DNA of 64,000 bases from Brevundimonas sp. M20 (GCF_006547065.1 NZ_CP041243.1:496001-560000), one strand, 5' to 3'; counted from the stretch's first letter, positions 42,770 through 53,080 are shown. Numbers and translations are program-made. The notes: generated by a model from the letters alone, not told the origin.

Positions 42770-43891
42770 ATGCCCCTGATCCTGACCGAAGAGCAGACCA
42801 TGCTGAAGGAGGCCGCCGACGGCTTCCTGAGCGAGCACGCGCCCATCACCCACCTGCGCAAGCTGCGCGACAGCCGCGACGCCGACGGGGTGTCGCGCGA
42901 GCTGTGGAAGGCGTTCGGCGAGATGGGTTTCGCCGGGGTCATCATCCCCGAGGAACATGGCGGATCGGCGCTGGGCGCCGTGGAAGCTGGTGTCGTGGCC
43001 GAGGCGCTGGGGCGGACCCTGACGCCGTCGCCCTTCATGGGCTCGGGCGTGCTGTCGGCCAAGGTGCTGGTGGACGGCGGCTCGGCGGAACAGCAGGCCG
43101 AATGGTTGCCGAAGATCGCGGCGGGCGAGGCGATCCTGTCGCTGGCCGTCGATGAGGGCGCCAAGCATGCGCCGTCGAAGATCGCCACCGTCGCCGAGCG
43201 CGCGGGCAACGGGTTCAAACTGAACGGCGCCAAGGGCTTCGTGCTGGACGGCCACGTCGCCGACGCCCTGATCGTCGCGGCCCTGACCGAGAACGGCCTG
43301 ACCCTGTTCCTCGTCGATCCGAAGACGAAGGGTGTCGAGATCGAGCGGACGGTGATGGTCGACGCCCACAATGCGGCGCGGGTGACGCTGACGGACGTCG
43401 AGGTCGATGCGGACGCCGTGATCGGCTCGGTGGATGAAGGCGAGGCCCTGTTGGAGGGTGCGTTGAATCTGGGCCGGGCCTGCGCGGCGGCGTCGCTGAA
43501 CGGCGCGGGCGATCAGGCCTTCCAGACGACGATGGAATACCTGCGGACCCGCAAACAGTTCGGCAAGCTGATCGGCGAGTTCCAGGCGCTGCAACACCGG
43601 GCGGCGCACTTGTACAGCGAGATCGAGATCGCCCGCGCGGCGGTGATCGGCGCCCTGCAGGCGCTGGACGCCGGCAAGGAGAAGGCCCCGCTGGCGGTGT
43701 CGGTCGCCAAGGCCAAGGCCGGGCGCGTCGCCGAACTGGCGGTGCAGGAGGCGGTGCAGATGCACGGCGGCGTCGGCATGACCGACGAGTTCGACGTCGG
43801 CCTGTTCATGAAACGGGTCCGGGTGCTGAACGAACTGCTGGGCGACGCCGGGTTCCATCAGGAACGGATGGCGCAGAGCCAAGGGTTCTAG
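42770..43891 (+). CDS. acyl-CoA dehydrogenase (B)
   Basis: A 373-aa acyl-CoA dehydrogenase paralogue, shorter and more divergent than the upstream one. Seen: LTEEQTMLKEAADGFL at the N-terminus, GFAGVIIPEEHGGSALGAVEAGVVAEALG near 50-78, LRTRKQFGKLIGEFQALQHRAA near 256-277, and MHGGVGMTDEFDVGLFMKR near 333. The FAD-contact stretch around 120-140 is poorly conserved. Such pairs often form heteromeric enzymes (as in FadE subunits for sterol or branched substrates), which fits here; substrate unknown. Confidence 0.9.
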   Translation: MPLILTEEQTMLKEAADGFLSEHAPITHLRKLRDSRDADGVSRELWKAFGEMGFAGVIIPEEHGGSALGAVEAGVVAEALGRTLTPSPFMGSGVLSAKVLVDGGSAEQQAEWLPKIAAGEAILSLAVDEGAKHAPSKIATVAERAGNGFKLNGAKGFVLDGHVADALIVAALTENGLTLFLVDPKTKGVEIERTVMVDAHNAARVTLTDVEVDADAVIGSVDEGEALLEGALNLGRACAAASLNGAGDQAFQTTMEYLRTRKQFGKLIGEFQALQHRAAHLYSEIEIARAAVIGALQALDAGKEKAPLAVSVAKAKAGRVAELAVQEAVQMHGGVGMTDEFDVGLFMKRVRVLNELLGDAGFHQERMAQSQGF

Positions 43892-43964
43892 GACTTTTTC
43901 GACCAGATGCAGCCGTAGAAGCGTCACAATAAGCAAGGGAAATGCGCGCAGGAGGAGTTTGCTC

Positions 43965-45218
43965 ATGCGCGTACTCGCACTGGCCGGGCTTGCGGCCTTT
44001 ATCGCCGCTCCGGTTCTGGCCCAGACCCCGACACCGGCTCTGACGCCGGCGGAGGTGTTCGCCGAGGCGCGGGCGGCTTGCGCGGCGGACGGGGACCTTT
44101 GGGGCGTCGAGCTGTGCACGCCCGTGCTGCTGGTCGATCCGGCGACCCGGACGATCCATACGGACCACAGGGGGACGAGCGACGCCCTGCAGTCCGACGA
44201 CGACCTGTTCACAGCAACGCTGCCGGGAACGGTCAACATCGCCAATACGTCGCTGGACTGGGACGGGGTGCGCTGGGCGATGCTGATGCAGCCCCTTCCG
44301 CAGGATCCCGTGCGACGGCGGGCGCTGATGGCGCATGAGCGTTGGCACGGGGTGCAGGAGGCGCTCGGCCTTCCCGCCCGGTCTCCGACCCCGGCGCATC
44401 TGGACAGCGAGGACGGTCGCGCCCTGATGCGGCTGGAGTGGCGCGCGCTGGCGGCGGCGCTGAACGCGGACAGTGACGCCGCACGGCGGCAGGCGGTGTC
44501 CGATGCACTGGCCTTCCGGGCCGCCCGGCGGGCGTTGGGGAGCGCCGAGGACGAGCGGGCGCTGGAGATGAATGAGGGGCTGGCCGAATACACCGGGCTG
44601 AGGCTGTCAGGCGGGGATGCGAAGGCGCTGGCGGTGGCGGCGCTGGGTTCGGCGGAGGGCGGGGCGACCTATGTGCGTAGCTTCGCCTATGCGTCCGGAC
44701 CGGCCTATGGCCTGCTGCTGGATCAGGCGGCGCCGGAATGGCGGCGAGGTCTGAAGGGGACCGATGATCTGGGCGTCCTACTGGCGACGGCGATGGGGCT
44801 GACGGCGGGAGAAACCGTGTCCGCCGACACGCGATACGGCGGGGCGGCGATCCGGATGGAGGAGGCCCTGCGCGCGGAACAGGCGCGGGTGGTCGCGGCG
44901 GGTTGGACGGCGAAGCTGGTGGACGGACCGCGCTTGCGGCTGCCGTTCCTGTCGATGCAGATCGCCTTCGATCCCGGCAAGATCATCGCCCTGCCGCCGC
45001 ATGGCTCGGTCTATCCGACGCTGAGGGTGGTGGACGCCTGGGGCGTGCTGGAGGTCACCGACGGCGCCCTGATCGACGACAACTGGAGCGGGGTCACGGT
45101 GGTGGCGCCTGCGTCGGCGGAGGCGGTTGAAGGGCCGGGCTGGACGCTGAGGTTGAACGACGGGTGGCTGCTGACGGCCGGGGAGCGGGACGGGGACTTC
45201 CGGCTGGAGATGGAGTAG
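43965..45218 (+). CDS. secreted protein with HExxH motif, putative metallopeptidase
   Basis: A 417-aa exported protein (signal about residues 1-20, ending VLAQ) from ATG 43965 with AGGAGGAG 7 nt upstream. Contains HERWH (HExxH zinc motif) in RALMAHERWHGVQEAL near 123-138 and, about 80 residues on, EMNEGLAEYTGLRL, whose Glu could be the third ligand as in gluzincins. The C-terminal third (about 300-417) is beta-rich. I do not recognise a named family. The motif and spacing suggest a periplasmic metalloprotease, but activity is unproven. Confidence 0.7.
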   Translation: MRVLALAGLAAFIAAPVLAQTPTPALTPAEVFAEARAACAADGDLWGVELCTPVLLVDPATRTIHTDHRGTSDALQSDDDLFTATLPGTVNIANTSLDWDGVRWAMLMQPLPQDPVRRRALMAHERWHGVQEALGLPARSPTPAHLDSEDGRALMRLEWRALAAALNADSDAARRQAVSDALAFRAARRALGSAEDERALEMNEGLAEYTGLRLSGGDAKALAVAALGSAEGGATYVRSFAYASGPAYGLLLDQAAPEWRRGLKGTDDLGVLLATAMGLTAGETVSADTRYGGAAIRMEEALRAEQARVVAAGWTAKLVDGPRLRLPFLSMQIAFDPGKIIALPPHGSVYPTLRVVDAWGVLEVTDGALIDDNWSGVTVVAPASAEAVEGPGWTLRLNDGWLLTAGERDGDFRLEME

Positions 45219-45227
45219 GGAACGCCC

Positions 45228-45566
45228 ATGCTGCTCGCTGCCCTCGCTGTTCTCGCCCTTCAAAGTCCCCAAGTGGTGGACGGGGTGATCGTCAGCCCGC
45301 GATGGGCGGCGACGCCTCCGTCCGAGGCCCTGATCCCAATGGTCACCGAGTGGCCCGCGCAGGCGGATGCGGAACTGCTGTGTTCGGTTCTGGCCGACGG
45401 CGCCCTGCACGACTGTGTCGTGGAGCGGTCCAGTCCGCCGGGAGATGAGCGGGTGACGCGCCACGCCCTGCATCTAAGCCAGTTCTTCCGCCTTCACCCA
45501 AGGCTTGCGAATGGCCGGTCGGTCAGGGGGCTGAAGGTGCGGTTGCCGCTGCGGTGGGAGAGCTGA
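45228..45566 (+). CDS. secreted TonB-C-like small protein
   Basis: A 112-aa protein with a short hydrophobic N-terminus (MLLAALAVLALQ), directly downstream of the HExxH gene by 9 nt. The core DAELLCSVLADGALHDCVVERSSPPGDERVTRHALHLSQFF matches the pattern of the 29788 gene (two Cys, DG, DC, VE, Pro, then Ala helix). Resembles the C-terminal domain of TonB-type proteins. Function unknown; might be a partner of the HExxH protein. Confidence 0.68.
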   Translation: MLLAALAVLALQSPQVVDGVIVSPRWAATPPSEALIPMVTEWPAQADAELLCSVLADGALHDCVVERSSPPGDERVTRHALHLSQFFRLHPRLANGRSVRGLKVRLPLRWES

Positions 45567-45571
45567 GGGCT

Positions 45572-45638
45572 GTCGGCGCCGGTGTTCGAGGCGTCTCCGG
45601 CCTCGACGAAGCCGCCGTCTCCTGATCGACGCTGCCGC
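45572..45638. repeat. dispersed repeat shared with 7751-7817
   Basis: GTCGGCGCCGGTGTTCGAGG... closely matches GCCGACACCGGTGTTCGAGG... at 7751: shared blocks include CCGGTGTTCGAGGCGTCTCC, GAAGCCGCC or GGAGCCGCC, and TCTCCTGATCG. Both copies follow a plus-strand gene. A mobile-looking intergenic unit, no coding role seen. Confidence 0.75.
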
Positions 45639-45727
45639 GCCATTCTCCGCAAACTCCTTAGCGGCCTGTGCGGGGGTGGCCCGCCCCCGGGCGCGCCTGC
45701 TAAACCTCCCGCAAGGGAGAGCATCAC

Positions 45728-47029
45728 ATGACGACGCGAGCCAACGCGCCTCAGTACCTCAGCGGCTTCGGCAATCATTTCGCGACCGAGGCCGTGCCGG
45801 GCGCGCTGCCCGAGGGGCGGAATTCGCCGCAGCGGGCGCCGATGGGGCTGTATGCGGAGCAGCTGTCGGGGACGGCGTTCACCGCGCCGCGCACCGAGAA
45901 CCGCCGCAGCTGGCTGTATCGCCTGCGTCCGTCGGCGCAGCATCCGGCCTACAGGCCCTTCCCGCAGAAGCTGGTGCGCTCCGGCCCCTTCCATGAGGCG
46001 CCGCCGAGCCCGAACCGGATGCGCTGGGATCCCCTGCCGCTGCCGACCGAACCGACCGACTGGGTCGAGGGGCTGGTGACCTATGGCGGGACCGGGGATG
46101 CGGAGGCGCTGACCGGCGTCGGCATCCACCTGTACGCCGCCAACCGGTCGATGACCGACCGGGTCTTCTATTGCGCCGACGGTGAAATGCTGATCGTGCC
46201 GCAGCAGGGCGAGCAGGCCTTCGTCACCGAGATGGGATGCATCGACGCCCGGCCGGGCGAGATCGTGGTCATCCCGCGCGGCGTGCGCTTCCGGGTCGAG
46301 GTCTCCGGGCCGGTGCGCGGCTATGTCTGCGAGAACTATGGCGCGGCCTTCCGCCTGCCGGATCTGGGACCGATCGGTTCGAACGGCCTGGCCAATCCGC
46401 GGGACTTCCAGACCCCGGTGGCGGCGTTCGAGGACGTGGATCGTCCGACCGAGTGCATCCAGAAATTCGGCGGGCGTCTGTACGTCACCACGTTCGATCA
46501 CAGCCCGCTGGATGTGGTCGGCTGGCACGGCAACTACGCGCCCTGCAAATACGATACGGCGAAGTTCAACACGATCGGGACGGTCAGTTTTGACCACCCG
46601 GACCCCTCGATCTTCACGGTGCTGACCAGCCCGTCGGATACGCCGGGGACGGCCAACTGCGACTTCGTCATCTTCCCGCCGCGCTGGATGGTGGCCGAGG
46701 ACACCTTCCGCCCGCCGTGGTTCCACCGGAACGTCATGAGTGAGTTCATGGGACTGGTGACGGGCGAATACGACGCCAAGGAGGGCGGCTTCGCCCCCGG
46801 CGGCGCCAGCCTGCACAATTGCATGAGCGGGCACGGGCCGGATCAGGCGTCCTATGACAAGGCGGTCGCCGCCGAGCTGAAGCCGGTGAAGATCGAGAAC
46901 ACCCTGGCCTTCATGTTCGAGACCCGAATGCCGATCCGCACCACGGAATGGGCGCAAACCTCGCCGACGATGCAGCTGGACTACGACGACGTCTGGACCG
47001 GCTTTGAAAAAGGACAAGTGAACCCATGA
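45728..47029 (+). CDS. hmgA: homogentisate 1,2-dioxygenase
   Basis: A 433-aa cupin-type ring-cleaving dioxygenase of tyrosine/phenylalanine breakdown, converting homogentisate to maleylacetoacetate. Seen: [21 protein letters not shown] at the start, [28 protein letters not shown] near 256-282, the iron-ligand segment [17 protein letters not shown] near 332-348 (His and Glu), and [11 protein letters not shown] near 363 (His). Full length. No maleylacetoacetate isomerase or fumarylacetoacetase in the window. Overlaps the next gene by 4 nt. Confidence 0.96.
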   Translation: MTTRANAPQYLSGFGNHFATEAVPGALPEGRNSPQRAPMGLYAEQLSGTAFTAPRTENRRSWLYRLRPSAQHPAYRPFPQKLVRSGPFHEAPPSPNRMRWDPLPLPTEPTDWVEGLVTYGGTGDAEALTGVGIHLYAANRSMTDRVFYCADGEMLIVPQQGEQAFVTEMGCIDARPGEIVVIPRGVRFRVEVSGPVRGYVCENYGAAFRLPDLGPIGSNGLANPRDFQTPVAAFEDVDRPTECIQKFGGRLYVTTFDHSPLDVVGWHGNYAPCKYDTAKFNTIGTVSFDHPDPSIFTVLTSPSDTPGTANCDFVIFPPRWMVAEDTFRPPWFHRNVMSEFMGLVTGEYDAKEGGFAPGGASLHNCMSGHGPDQASYDKAVAAELKPVKIENTLAFMFETRMPIRTTEWAQTSPTMQLDYDDVWTGFEKGQVNP

Positions 47030-47421
47030 AGCGCGTGATCATCGCGGTTGCGGCCCTGTTCGCCGTCGCCTGCCAGCCGATGCCGGCGACGGACAACGCC
47101 TCGGCCTCGCCCGCGCCGCAGCCGACGCAGGCCAGCGCCGCCGGGACGACCGACGCGGCCCTATGTGATCGCGCGGGCGGCAAGATGCTGCCGCAGGGCC
47201 GGATGCAGTCGGTGCGCTGCGTGATCACCTACACGGACGCGGGCCGGCGCTGCACGACGGGCTCGGACTGTCAGGGCGACTGCCGGATCGAGGAAGCCGC
47301 CTCGGGCACGCCGCAGGCGGGCGCCGCCGCGGTCGGTACCTGCCAGCGCACCAGCAGCCGCTTCGGCTGCTACACCACGGTCGAGAACGGCAAGGCCGAG
47401 GCGACGATCTGCGTCGACTGA
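47026..47421 (+). CDS. Cys-rich lipoprotein
   Basis: A 131-aa predicted lipoprotein: lipobox AVAC (Cys16), a Ala/Pro/Ser-rich linker, then a domain with about eight Cys ([48 protein letters not shown]), probably several disulfides. Starts with ATGA overlap to hmgA, so co-transcribed, though no metabolic link is evident. Function unknown. Confidence 0.78.
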   Translation: MKRVIIAVAALFAVACQPMPATDNASASPAPQPTQASAAGTTDAALCDRAGGKMLPQGRMQSVRCVITYTDAGRRCTTGSDCQGDCRIEEAASGTPQAGAAAVGTCQRTSSRFGCYTTVENGKAEATICVD

Positions 47422-47436
47422 GTACCTCGTGTGGTT

Positions 47437-47529
47437 GGTGATTGGGTGATTGGTGATTGCCTGAAGTGAAGGGCAGCCAATCGAGCCGTCGGTCGGCCCA
47501 CCTTCACCAATCACCAGTCACCAATCACC
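47437..47529. repeat. heptamer hairpin element, copy 3 (GGTGATT type)
   Basis: Left arm GGTGATT, GGGTGATT (8-nt variant), GGTGATT (47437-47458). Right arm, read in reverse complement, GGTGATT, GGTGACT, GGTGATT (47509-47529). Core of about 50 nt. Lies between the Cys-rich lipoprotein gene and a terminator. Confidence 0.85.
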
Positions 47530-47549
47530 TCCCGGTCTGGCCCAAGCAA

Positions 47550-47579
47550 AAGGCCCCGTCGCGAGAGCGGCGGGGCCTT
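47550..47579 (-). terminator. rho-independent terminator
   Basis: Nine-bp perfect stem AAGGCCCCG / CGGGGCCTT with a 12-nt loop. On the minus strand the stem is followed by TTTTG, so it most naturally ends the small lipoprotein gene at 47607. Confidence 0.8.
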
Positions 47580-47606
47580 CGTCGTTCGTCCGTGGACGGA
47601 ACGAGC

Positions 47607-47885
47607 TTACTGCGCCGGGGCCGGCGGCGTGGTCATTTCACCCGACGGCGTGGTGCTGGGGGTGTTGGAGGTGGTCATGCCGCCATCGGCGTTGCCGCCC
47701 TGTTGCTCGATACGGTCAGCCTCGGTGTTGAGGGCCTTTTCCTCGGCCTCGTTCGGCGTGGCGGCGGCCTGCGCTTCCAGTTGGTCGGCGGTGGCTTCAG
47801 CCTGCTTGTCGGCGGCGCTTTCGCCACAGGCGGCAAGGCCGGCGAAGGCGAAGGCGGCGGTAGCGGCGATGATCATCTTACGCAT
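47607..47885 (-). CDS. small coiled-coil lipoprotein
   Basis: A 92-aa predicted lipoprotein from ATG 47885 (the longer frame upstream lacks a signal). Lipobox GLAAC (Cys20), then a Ala/Glu/Gln-rich helix (ADKQAEATADQLEAQAAATPNEAEEKALNTEADRIEQQG), probably coiled coil, and a Thr/Pro-rich tail. Small lipoproteins of this kind are common in Caulobacterales envelopes. Function unknown. Confidence 0.78.
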   Translation of the reverse strand: MRKMIIAATAAFAFAGLAACGESAADKQAEATADQLEAQAAATPNEAEEKALNTEADRIEQQGGNADGGMTTSNTPSTTPSGEMTTPPAPAQ

Positions 47886-47982
47886 AGGAACAGTCCCTTT
47901 TTTCTCTTCCTGGGACCGGACCAACCTGCGGGAGTCAAAAAGGTTCACGCCGCCGTGAGGGCGACGTGAACCTGATCGTTGA

Positions 47983-48960
47983 TTATTCCGACGCGGCGAA
48001 GGCCACGCGGGCGGCGCCCAGAAGGGCGGCGTGCTTGTGCAGGATCACATGGGTCGGGATGGCGGCCATGTAGTCCTTGAACCGGCCCTTGCGCTCGAAC
48101 CGCTCGCGGAAGGGGCTGGCCTTGAGGAAGGGCAGGATGCGCGGAGCGATCCCGCCGGCGATATAGACGCCGCCGCGCGCGCCGGTGGTCAGGGCGATGT
48201 CGCCGGCCACGGCGCCCAGCAGGGCGCAGAAGCGGGCCAAGGTGGCGCCGCAGTGGCTGTTCGGGTTTTCCAGCGCCTCGGCGGTGATCTGGGCCGGGTC
48301 GTCGATGTGGGTCTCGCGACCGTCGATCTCGGCCAGGGCGCGGTGCATGTTCAGCAGGCCGGGGCCGCAGATCAGGCGCTCGATCGAGACGCGGTCATAG
48401 CGGCGGCGCAGGATGCGCAGGATTTCGTCCTCGATCGGGTCGCCCGGGGCGAAGCAGGCGTGGCCGCCCTCGGACGGCATGGCCAGTTCATTGCCGCGCG
48501 CATCGCGCACCAGAGCCGAGACGCCGAAGCCGGTGCCCGGCCCGAGCACGGCGATGGCCGCGTGCGGGTCGCCCTCTTCCGGCCCGCCCAGCGACGCCAG
48601 CTCGGCCTGCGGGACAACGGGAGCGCCCCAGGCCAGAGCCTCGAAATCGTTGATCAGGCGGACGGGCTTGAGGCCGAGCGTGCCCAGCTCGGTTTCCGAC
48701 ACCCGCCAGGGCGAGTTGGTCAGGTCGATCTCGCCGTCGGTGACCGGACCGGCCACGGCGATGACGCCGCCGGTCGGCTTGACCTCGCAGCCGTCGATGA
48801 AGGCCTTCACGCCTTCGAGGAAGGTCGGATAGGTCTCCGCCGGGAAGCTTTCATGGTGCTCGAGCACCGGCTTGCCGTTGACCATGTGGGCGATGGCGAA
48901 GCGGGCGTTGGTGCCGCCGACGTCGCCGACGAGCAGGGTGCGGTCCCAGTTGATGGTCAT
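47983..48960 (-). CDS. glk: glucokinase
   Basis: A 325-aa GLK-family glucokinase from ATG 48960. Seen: LVGDVGGTNARFAI near 10-23 (phosphate 1), VIAVAGPVTDGEIDLTNSPW near 66-85, LINDFEALAWG near 102 (catalytic Asp), AVLGPGTGFGVSAL near 135, and VYIAGGIAPRILPFL near 265. Last gene of the zwf-pgl-edd-glk run, 64 nt after edd. It primes glucose for the pathway, implying uptake as free sugar rather than by PTS. Confidence 0.94.
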   Translation of the reverse strand: MTINWDRTLLVGDVGGTNARFAIAHMVNGKPVLEHHESFPAETYPTFLEGVKAFIDGCEVKPTGGVIAVAGPVTDGEIDLTNSPWRVSETELGTLGLKPVRLINDFEALAWGAPVVPQAELASLGGPEEGDPHAAIAVLGPGTGFGVSALVRDARGNELAMPSEGGHACFAPGDPIEDEILRILRRRYDRVSIERLICGPGLLNMHRALAEIDGRETHIDDPAQITAEALENPNSHCGATLARFCALLGAVAGDIALTTGARGGVYIAGGIAPRILPFLKASPFRERFERKGRFKDYMAAIPTHVILHKHAALLGAARVAFAASE

Positions 48961-49024
48961 GGCCTTGTTCCTCCTGCCCGCTTGTCCCCGTCTGCGCGGG
49001 GATGAGCGGAATAAACAATATGCG

Positions 49025-50917
49025 TCACGCGTCGACAGCCCGGTCGACGATGTTCGGATCGGGCGGGGTGTCTTCGTTAACGGGCGCGCCGTGCGGCACG
49101 GCGAAGCAGACGGAGGCGCCTTCCTCGGCGGTCGAGACGACATGGCGGAAGGCCCCGAACAGCTCGCGGCCGTATCCCCATGCGGAACCGGTGGCGTGAG
49201 CCTCGGTGCGGTGGGCGGCGGGGCGGGCGGTCAGATCAGCGACGCCCACGGTGCTCAGCACCCCGGCCTCGGCGTCCAGACGGATGATGTCGCCGTCCCG
49301 CACATGCGCCAGAGGGCCGCCCGCGAGGGCTTCAGGCGATACGTGGATGGCGGCGGGCGTCTTGCCCGAGGCGCCGGACATGCGGCCGTCGGTGACGAAG
49401 GCGACCCTGAAGCCCTTGTCCTGAAGCACGGACAGGGCGGGTGACAGGCTGTGCAGTTCCGGCATCCCGTTGGCGCGGGGGCCCTGGAAGCGCAGGACCA
49501 CGACGACGTCGCGGTTCAGCTTGCCGTCCTTGAAGGCCTGAAGGGCCTCTTCCTGCGATTCGAAGACAGCGGCGGGGGCCTCGACGATGCGGTTCTCCGG
49601 CTTGACCGCCGAGACCTTGATGACCGCGCGGCCCAGATCGCCCTTCACGAGGCGCAGGCCGCCGTCCTTCTGGAACGGATCGGAGGCGGGACGCAGGATG
49701 TCGGTGTCCAGGCTTTGCGCCACGCCGTCGCGCCACATCAGTTCGCCGTCGACCATGGACGGTTCCTGGAAATAGGCGTCCAGACCCTTGCCCATGACGG
49801 TTTCGACGTCGGCGTGGATGTTGCCGTGCTCGGCCAGTTCGCGGGTGACGAAGGCGACGCCGCCGGCGGCCTGGAAGGCGTTCACGTCCGCCGAGCCGTT
49901 CGGATAGACGCGGGCCAGAAGCGGGGTCGCCGAGGACAACTGGTCCATGTCGGTCCAGTCGATGATCACGCCCGCGGCGCGCGCCATGGCGACCAGATGG
50001 ATGGCGTGGTTGGTCGAGCCGCCGGTGGCCAGCAGGGCCACGATCATGTTGACGATCGACTTCTCGGAAATGACGTCGGCCATACGGCCTGAGTCGGTGC
50101 GAGCCAGCTCGACCGAGCGCCTGGCGGCGGCGGCGGTCAGGGCGTCGCGCAGGCCGGTCTCCGGGTGCACGAAGGCGGTCGAGGGCAGATGCAGACCGGC
50201 CATCTCCATCATCATCTGGTTGGAGTTGGCGGTGCCGTAGAAGGTGCAGGTGCCGGGCGAGTGGTAGGAGCCGATCTCGCTTTCCAGCAGGGTCTGACGA
50301 TCCACCTGATTTTGCGCGTAGAGGGCGCGGACGCGGGCCTTCTCGGCATTGGGGATGCCCGACGGCATCGGACCGGCCGGGGCGAAGATCACCGGCAGGT
50401 GGCCGAAGGCCAGGGCGCCGATGAACAGCCCCGGGACGATCTTGTCGCAGACCCCAAGCATCATGGCGGCGTCGAAGGCGTCATGGGTCAGGGCGACGCC
50501 GGTGGACATGGCGATGACGTCGCGGCTGAACAGCGACAGCTCCATGCCCGGGCGACCTTGGGTGACGCCGTCACACATGGCGGGCGTGCCGCCGGCGACC
50601 TGGGCCGTCGCGCCGACCTCGCGCGTGGCGGCGCGGATGATCTCGGGGAAGCGCTCGAATGGCTGGTGGGCCGAGAGCATGTCGTTGAAGGCGGTGACGA
50701 TGCCGACGTTCGGCTGCTTGCCGCCCATGGCGGTGAGCTTGTCGGCGAGGGTCTGGCCCGCGAAGGCGTGGGCCCAGTTGGCGCAGGACAGCTTGGCGCG
50801 ACCCGAGCCGCTGTCGCGGGCGGCGTCCATGCGGCGCAGGTAGTCCGTGCGGGTGGTCCGGGAACGCTCGACGATGCGGGCGGTGACCTCGGCCACGACG
50901 GGATGGAGCTTGGGCAT
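49025..50917 (-). CDS. edd: 6-phosphogluconate dehydratase
   Basis: A 630-aa IlvD/Edd family iron-sulfur dehydratase making KDPG, the key Entner-Doudoroff enzyme. Seen: [17 protein letters not shown] near 72-88, the cluster Cys in [23 protein letters not shown] near 109-131, [35 protein letters not shown] near 220-240, [17 protein letters not shown] near 510-530. Its start shares one base with the pgl stop (TGATG), so translation is coupled. Confidence 0.96.
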   Translation of the reverse strand: MPKLHPVVAEVTARIVERSRTTRTDYLRRMDAARDSGSGRAKLSCANWAHAFAGQTLADKLTAMGGKQPNVGIVTAFNDMLSAHQPFERFPEIIRAATREVGATAQVAGGTPAMCDGVTQGRPGMELSLFSRDVIAMSTGVALTHDAFDAAMMLGVCDKIVPGLFIGALAFGHLPVIFAPAGPMPSGIPNAEKARVRALYAQNQVDRQTLLESEIGSYHSPGTCTFYGTANSNQMMMEMAGLHLPSTAFVHPETGLRDALTAAAARRSVELARTDSGRMADVISEKSIVNMIVALLATGGSTNHAIHLVAMARAAGVIIDWTDMDQLSSATPLLARVYPNGSADVNAFQAAGGVAFVTRELAEHGNIHADVETVMGKGLDAYFQEPSMVDGELMWRDGVAQSLDTDILRPASDPFQKDGGLRLVKGDLGRAVIKVSAVKPENRIVEAPAAVFESQEEALQAFKDGKLNRDVVVVLRFQGPRANGMPELHSLSPALSVLQDKGFRVAFVTDGRMSGASGKTPAAIHVSPEALAGGPLAHVRDGDIIRLDAEAGVLSTVGVADLTARPAAHRTEAHATGSAWGYGRELFGAFRHVVSTAEEGASVCFAVPHGAPVNEDTPPDPNIVDRAVDA

Positions 50918-51627
50918 CAGGCGGCGGCCTCCGTCCAGAGGACTTCGAGCGGAACGCTCGCGGCGATCAGGGCGGCGATGGGCTGGGTCGCGGGATCGCC
51001 CGCGGCCTCGCGCTCGAACACGGCGCGCTTCTGTTTGCCGGTCAGGGCCAGAACCACCCGGCGGGCCTGCATCAGGTACGGCAGGTTGATCGACAGGCGC
51101 TCAAGGCTGGGGGCCAGACCGTCGCGGCCTCGGGGAACGCCAAGCACGGTCGGCTTGAGCGTGGGGGTGAGCAGGGTCTTCAGCGTCGGGCTTTCGGGGA
51201 ACATAGAGCAGATATGGCCATCCTCCCCCATGCCGAGAAGAACGGCGTCGAGACGGTCGGTCTCGGCGGCCAGAGCGTGGGCGGCGACGATGGCGGCGCG
51301 GTCGACGGTGACCTCCGGGGTGTACAGGGGCACGAAGCGGGCGGCTGCGGCTGAGCCGGTCAGCAGGGTCTGCTTCATCAGTGCGGCGTTGGACTCCGGC
51401 GAGGTCTCCGGAACGTAGCGCTCGTCCACCAAGGTCACCGCGACCTTCGACCAGTCGAGCGAGGCGGCGGCCATCAGGCGGTAGATGGGCGAGGGGGTCG
51501 AACCGCCCGCGCCCGCGAACACGCCCTTGCCGGTTTCGGCGATGGCGGCGGACAGGGTGTCAGTCAGGCGGGCGGCGCCGGCGTCGGCCCAACTCGCTCC
51601 ATCAGCAAAGACTTCGATCTCAGGCAT
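50917..51627 (-). CDS. pgl: 6-phosphogluconolactonase
   Basis: A 236-aa lactonase from ATG 51627 (an ATG three codons earlier at 51636 is possible). Seen: [17 protein letters not shown] near 38-54, [22 protein letters not shown] near 64-85, and [17 protein letters not shown] near 130-146, all family hallmarks. It overlaps the zwf end by 8 nt and touches edd, locking the order of the pathway genes. Confidence 0.94.
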   Translation of the reverse strand: MPEIEVFADGASWADAGAARLTDTLSAAIAETGKGVFAGAGGSTPSPIYRLMAAASLDWSKVAVTLVDERYVPETSPESNAALMKQTLLTGSAAAARFVPLYTPEVTVDRAAIVAAHALAAETDRLDAVLLGMGEDGHICSMFPESPTLKTLLTPTLKPTVLGVPRGRDGLAPSLERLSINLPYLMQARRVVLALTGKQKRAVFEREAAGDPATQPIAALIAASVPLEVLWTEAAA

Positions 51628-53080
51628 CGCTGACATTCCACTCCCGCCCCGTGCGCGCCATCAGCATGTCGGAAGAGTCGGGGCCCCAGGTTCCGGCGAC
51701 GTATACCTGCGGCTTCACATCGCCGTCGGCCCAGGCCTCGGAGACCTCGTCGACCCATTTCCACGCGGCCTCGGCCTCGTCGCGACGGACGAAGAGGGTG
51801 CTGTCGCCGTGCAGGGCGTCGAGCAACAGGCGCTCGTAGGCGATGCGGCGGCGCGGCGCGGCGTCCCCCTTTCCGCCGACGCCCCACGACAGGCTCATCT
51901 TGATCGGTTGAAGCTGCATGCGCTGGTCCAGGCCGGGACGCTTGTTCATCACCGTCAGGGAGATGTCTTCCTCGGGCTGCAGCTCGATGATCATGCGGTT
52001 GGCCTGCACGTCGCCGCGGTCGTCGCGGTCGAAGATGGAGTGCGGCAGCGGCTTGAACTGGATGACGATCTCGGTGCGCTTCTCGGGCAGGCGCTTGCCG
52101 GTGCGCATGAAGAAGGGCACGCCCGCCCAGCGCCAGTTGTCGATATCGGCGCGGATGGCGACGAAGGTTTCGGTGTCCGAATCCTGACCGCGTTCCTCGT
52201 CATAGCCCTTGACCGGTTTGCCCTCGACGGTCCCGGCCACGTACTGGCCGCGCACGGTGACGCGTTCGGCTTCCTCGTGGGTGATGGGGCGCAGGGAGCG
52301 CAGGACCTTGACCTTCTCATTGCGAACCGAGTCCGGGTCGAGGTCGGACGGCGGCTCCATGGCGACCAGACACAGCAGCTGGAGCATGTGGTTCTGCAGC
52401 ATATCCCGCAGGGCGCCGTACTCATCGTAGTAGGGCCAGCGATCACCGACGCCGACCGTCTCGCCGATGGTGATCTGGACGTGGTCGATGGACAGGTTGT
52501 TCCACAACGGTTCGAATACGGTGTTGCCGAAGCGCAGGGCGATCAGGTTCTGGACCGTCTCCTTGCCGAGGTAGTGGTCGATGCGGAAGACCTGATCCTC
52601 TCGGAAGGCCTGGCCCACGGCGTCGTCGATCTCGCGGAAGCTGGCGAGGTCGCGGCCGACCGGCTTCTCCAGCACCACGCGGCAGTTCCGGTCGGCCAGA
52701 CCGGCGTCCTTCATCGCGGTGACGATGCGGGCGTAGAGGGAGGGAGAGACCGCCAGGAAGGAGGTGATCTCGCCGTCGCCGCACATGGCCTTGAGCGGCT
52801 TCAGACTGTCGGCGCTGGTGGCGTCGACGGGCAGGTATTCGAGGCGGGCCTCCATGCGGGCCCAGGCGGCGTCGGTCCAGGCGTTGTCGGCGCGGGCCTT
52901 GCTCTCGACCGTGGCGCGGACCTTGGCGACGTACTCGTCGCGGCTTTCGTCGGAGCGGGCGGCGCCGATGATCTTCAGATCGTCGGCCAGCAGGCCCTCG
53001 TGGTCGAGGAAATAGAGCGAAGGCAACAGCATCCGCATGGCGAGGTCGCCGCCGCCGCCGAACAGGACCAGGGCCGCCAT
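51620..53080 (-). CDS. zwf: glucose-6-phosphate 1-dehydrogenase
   Basis: A 486-aa dehydrogenase, first committed step of the operon. Seen: nucleotide motif LFGGGGDLAMRML (residues about 6-18; the family usually reads GASGDLA), the active-site RIDHYLGKETVQNL near 170-183, and EPPSDLDPDSVRNEKVKVL near 245. Full length. First gene of zwf-pgl-edd-glk. A perfect 8-bp palindrome lies 23 nt upstream of its start. Confidence 0.96.
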   Translation of the reverse strand: MAALVLFGGGGDLAMRMLLPSLYFLDHEGLLADDLKIIGAARSDESRDEYVAKVRATVESKARADNAWTDAAWARMEARLEYLPVDATSADSLKPLKAMCGDGEITSFLAVSPSLYARIVTAMKDAGLADRNCRVVLEKPVGRDLASFREIDDAVGQAFREDQVFRIDHYLGKETVQNLIALRFGNTVFEPLWNNLSIDHVQITIGETVGVGDRWPYYDEYGALRDMLQNHMLQLLCLVAMEPPSDLDPDSVRNEKVKVLRSLRPITHEEAERVTVRGQYVAGTVEGKPVKGYDEERGQDSDTETFVAIRADIDNWRWAGVPFFMRTGKRLPEKRTEIVIQFKPLPHSIFDRDDRGDVQANRMIIELQPEEDISLTVMNKRPGLDQRMQLQPIKMSLSWGVGGKGDAAPRRRIAYERLLLDALHGDSTLFVRRDEAEAAWKWVDEVSEAWADGDVKPQVYVAGTWGPDSSDMLMARTGREWNVSDA

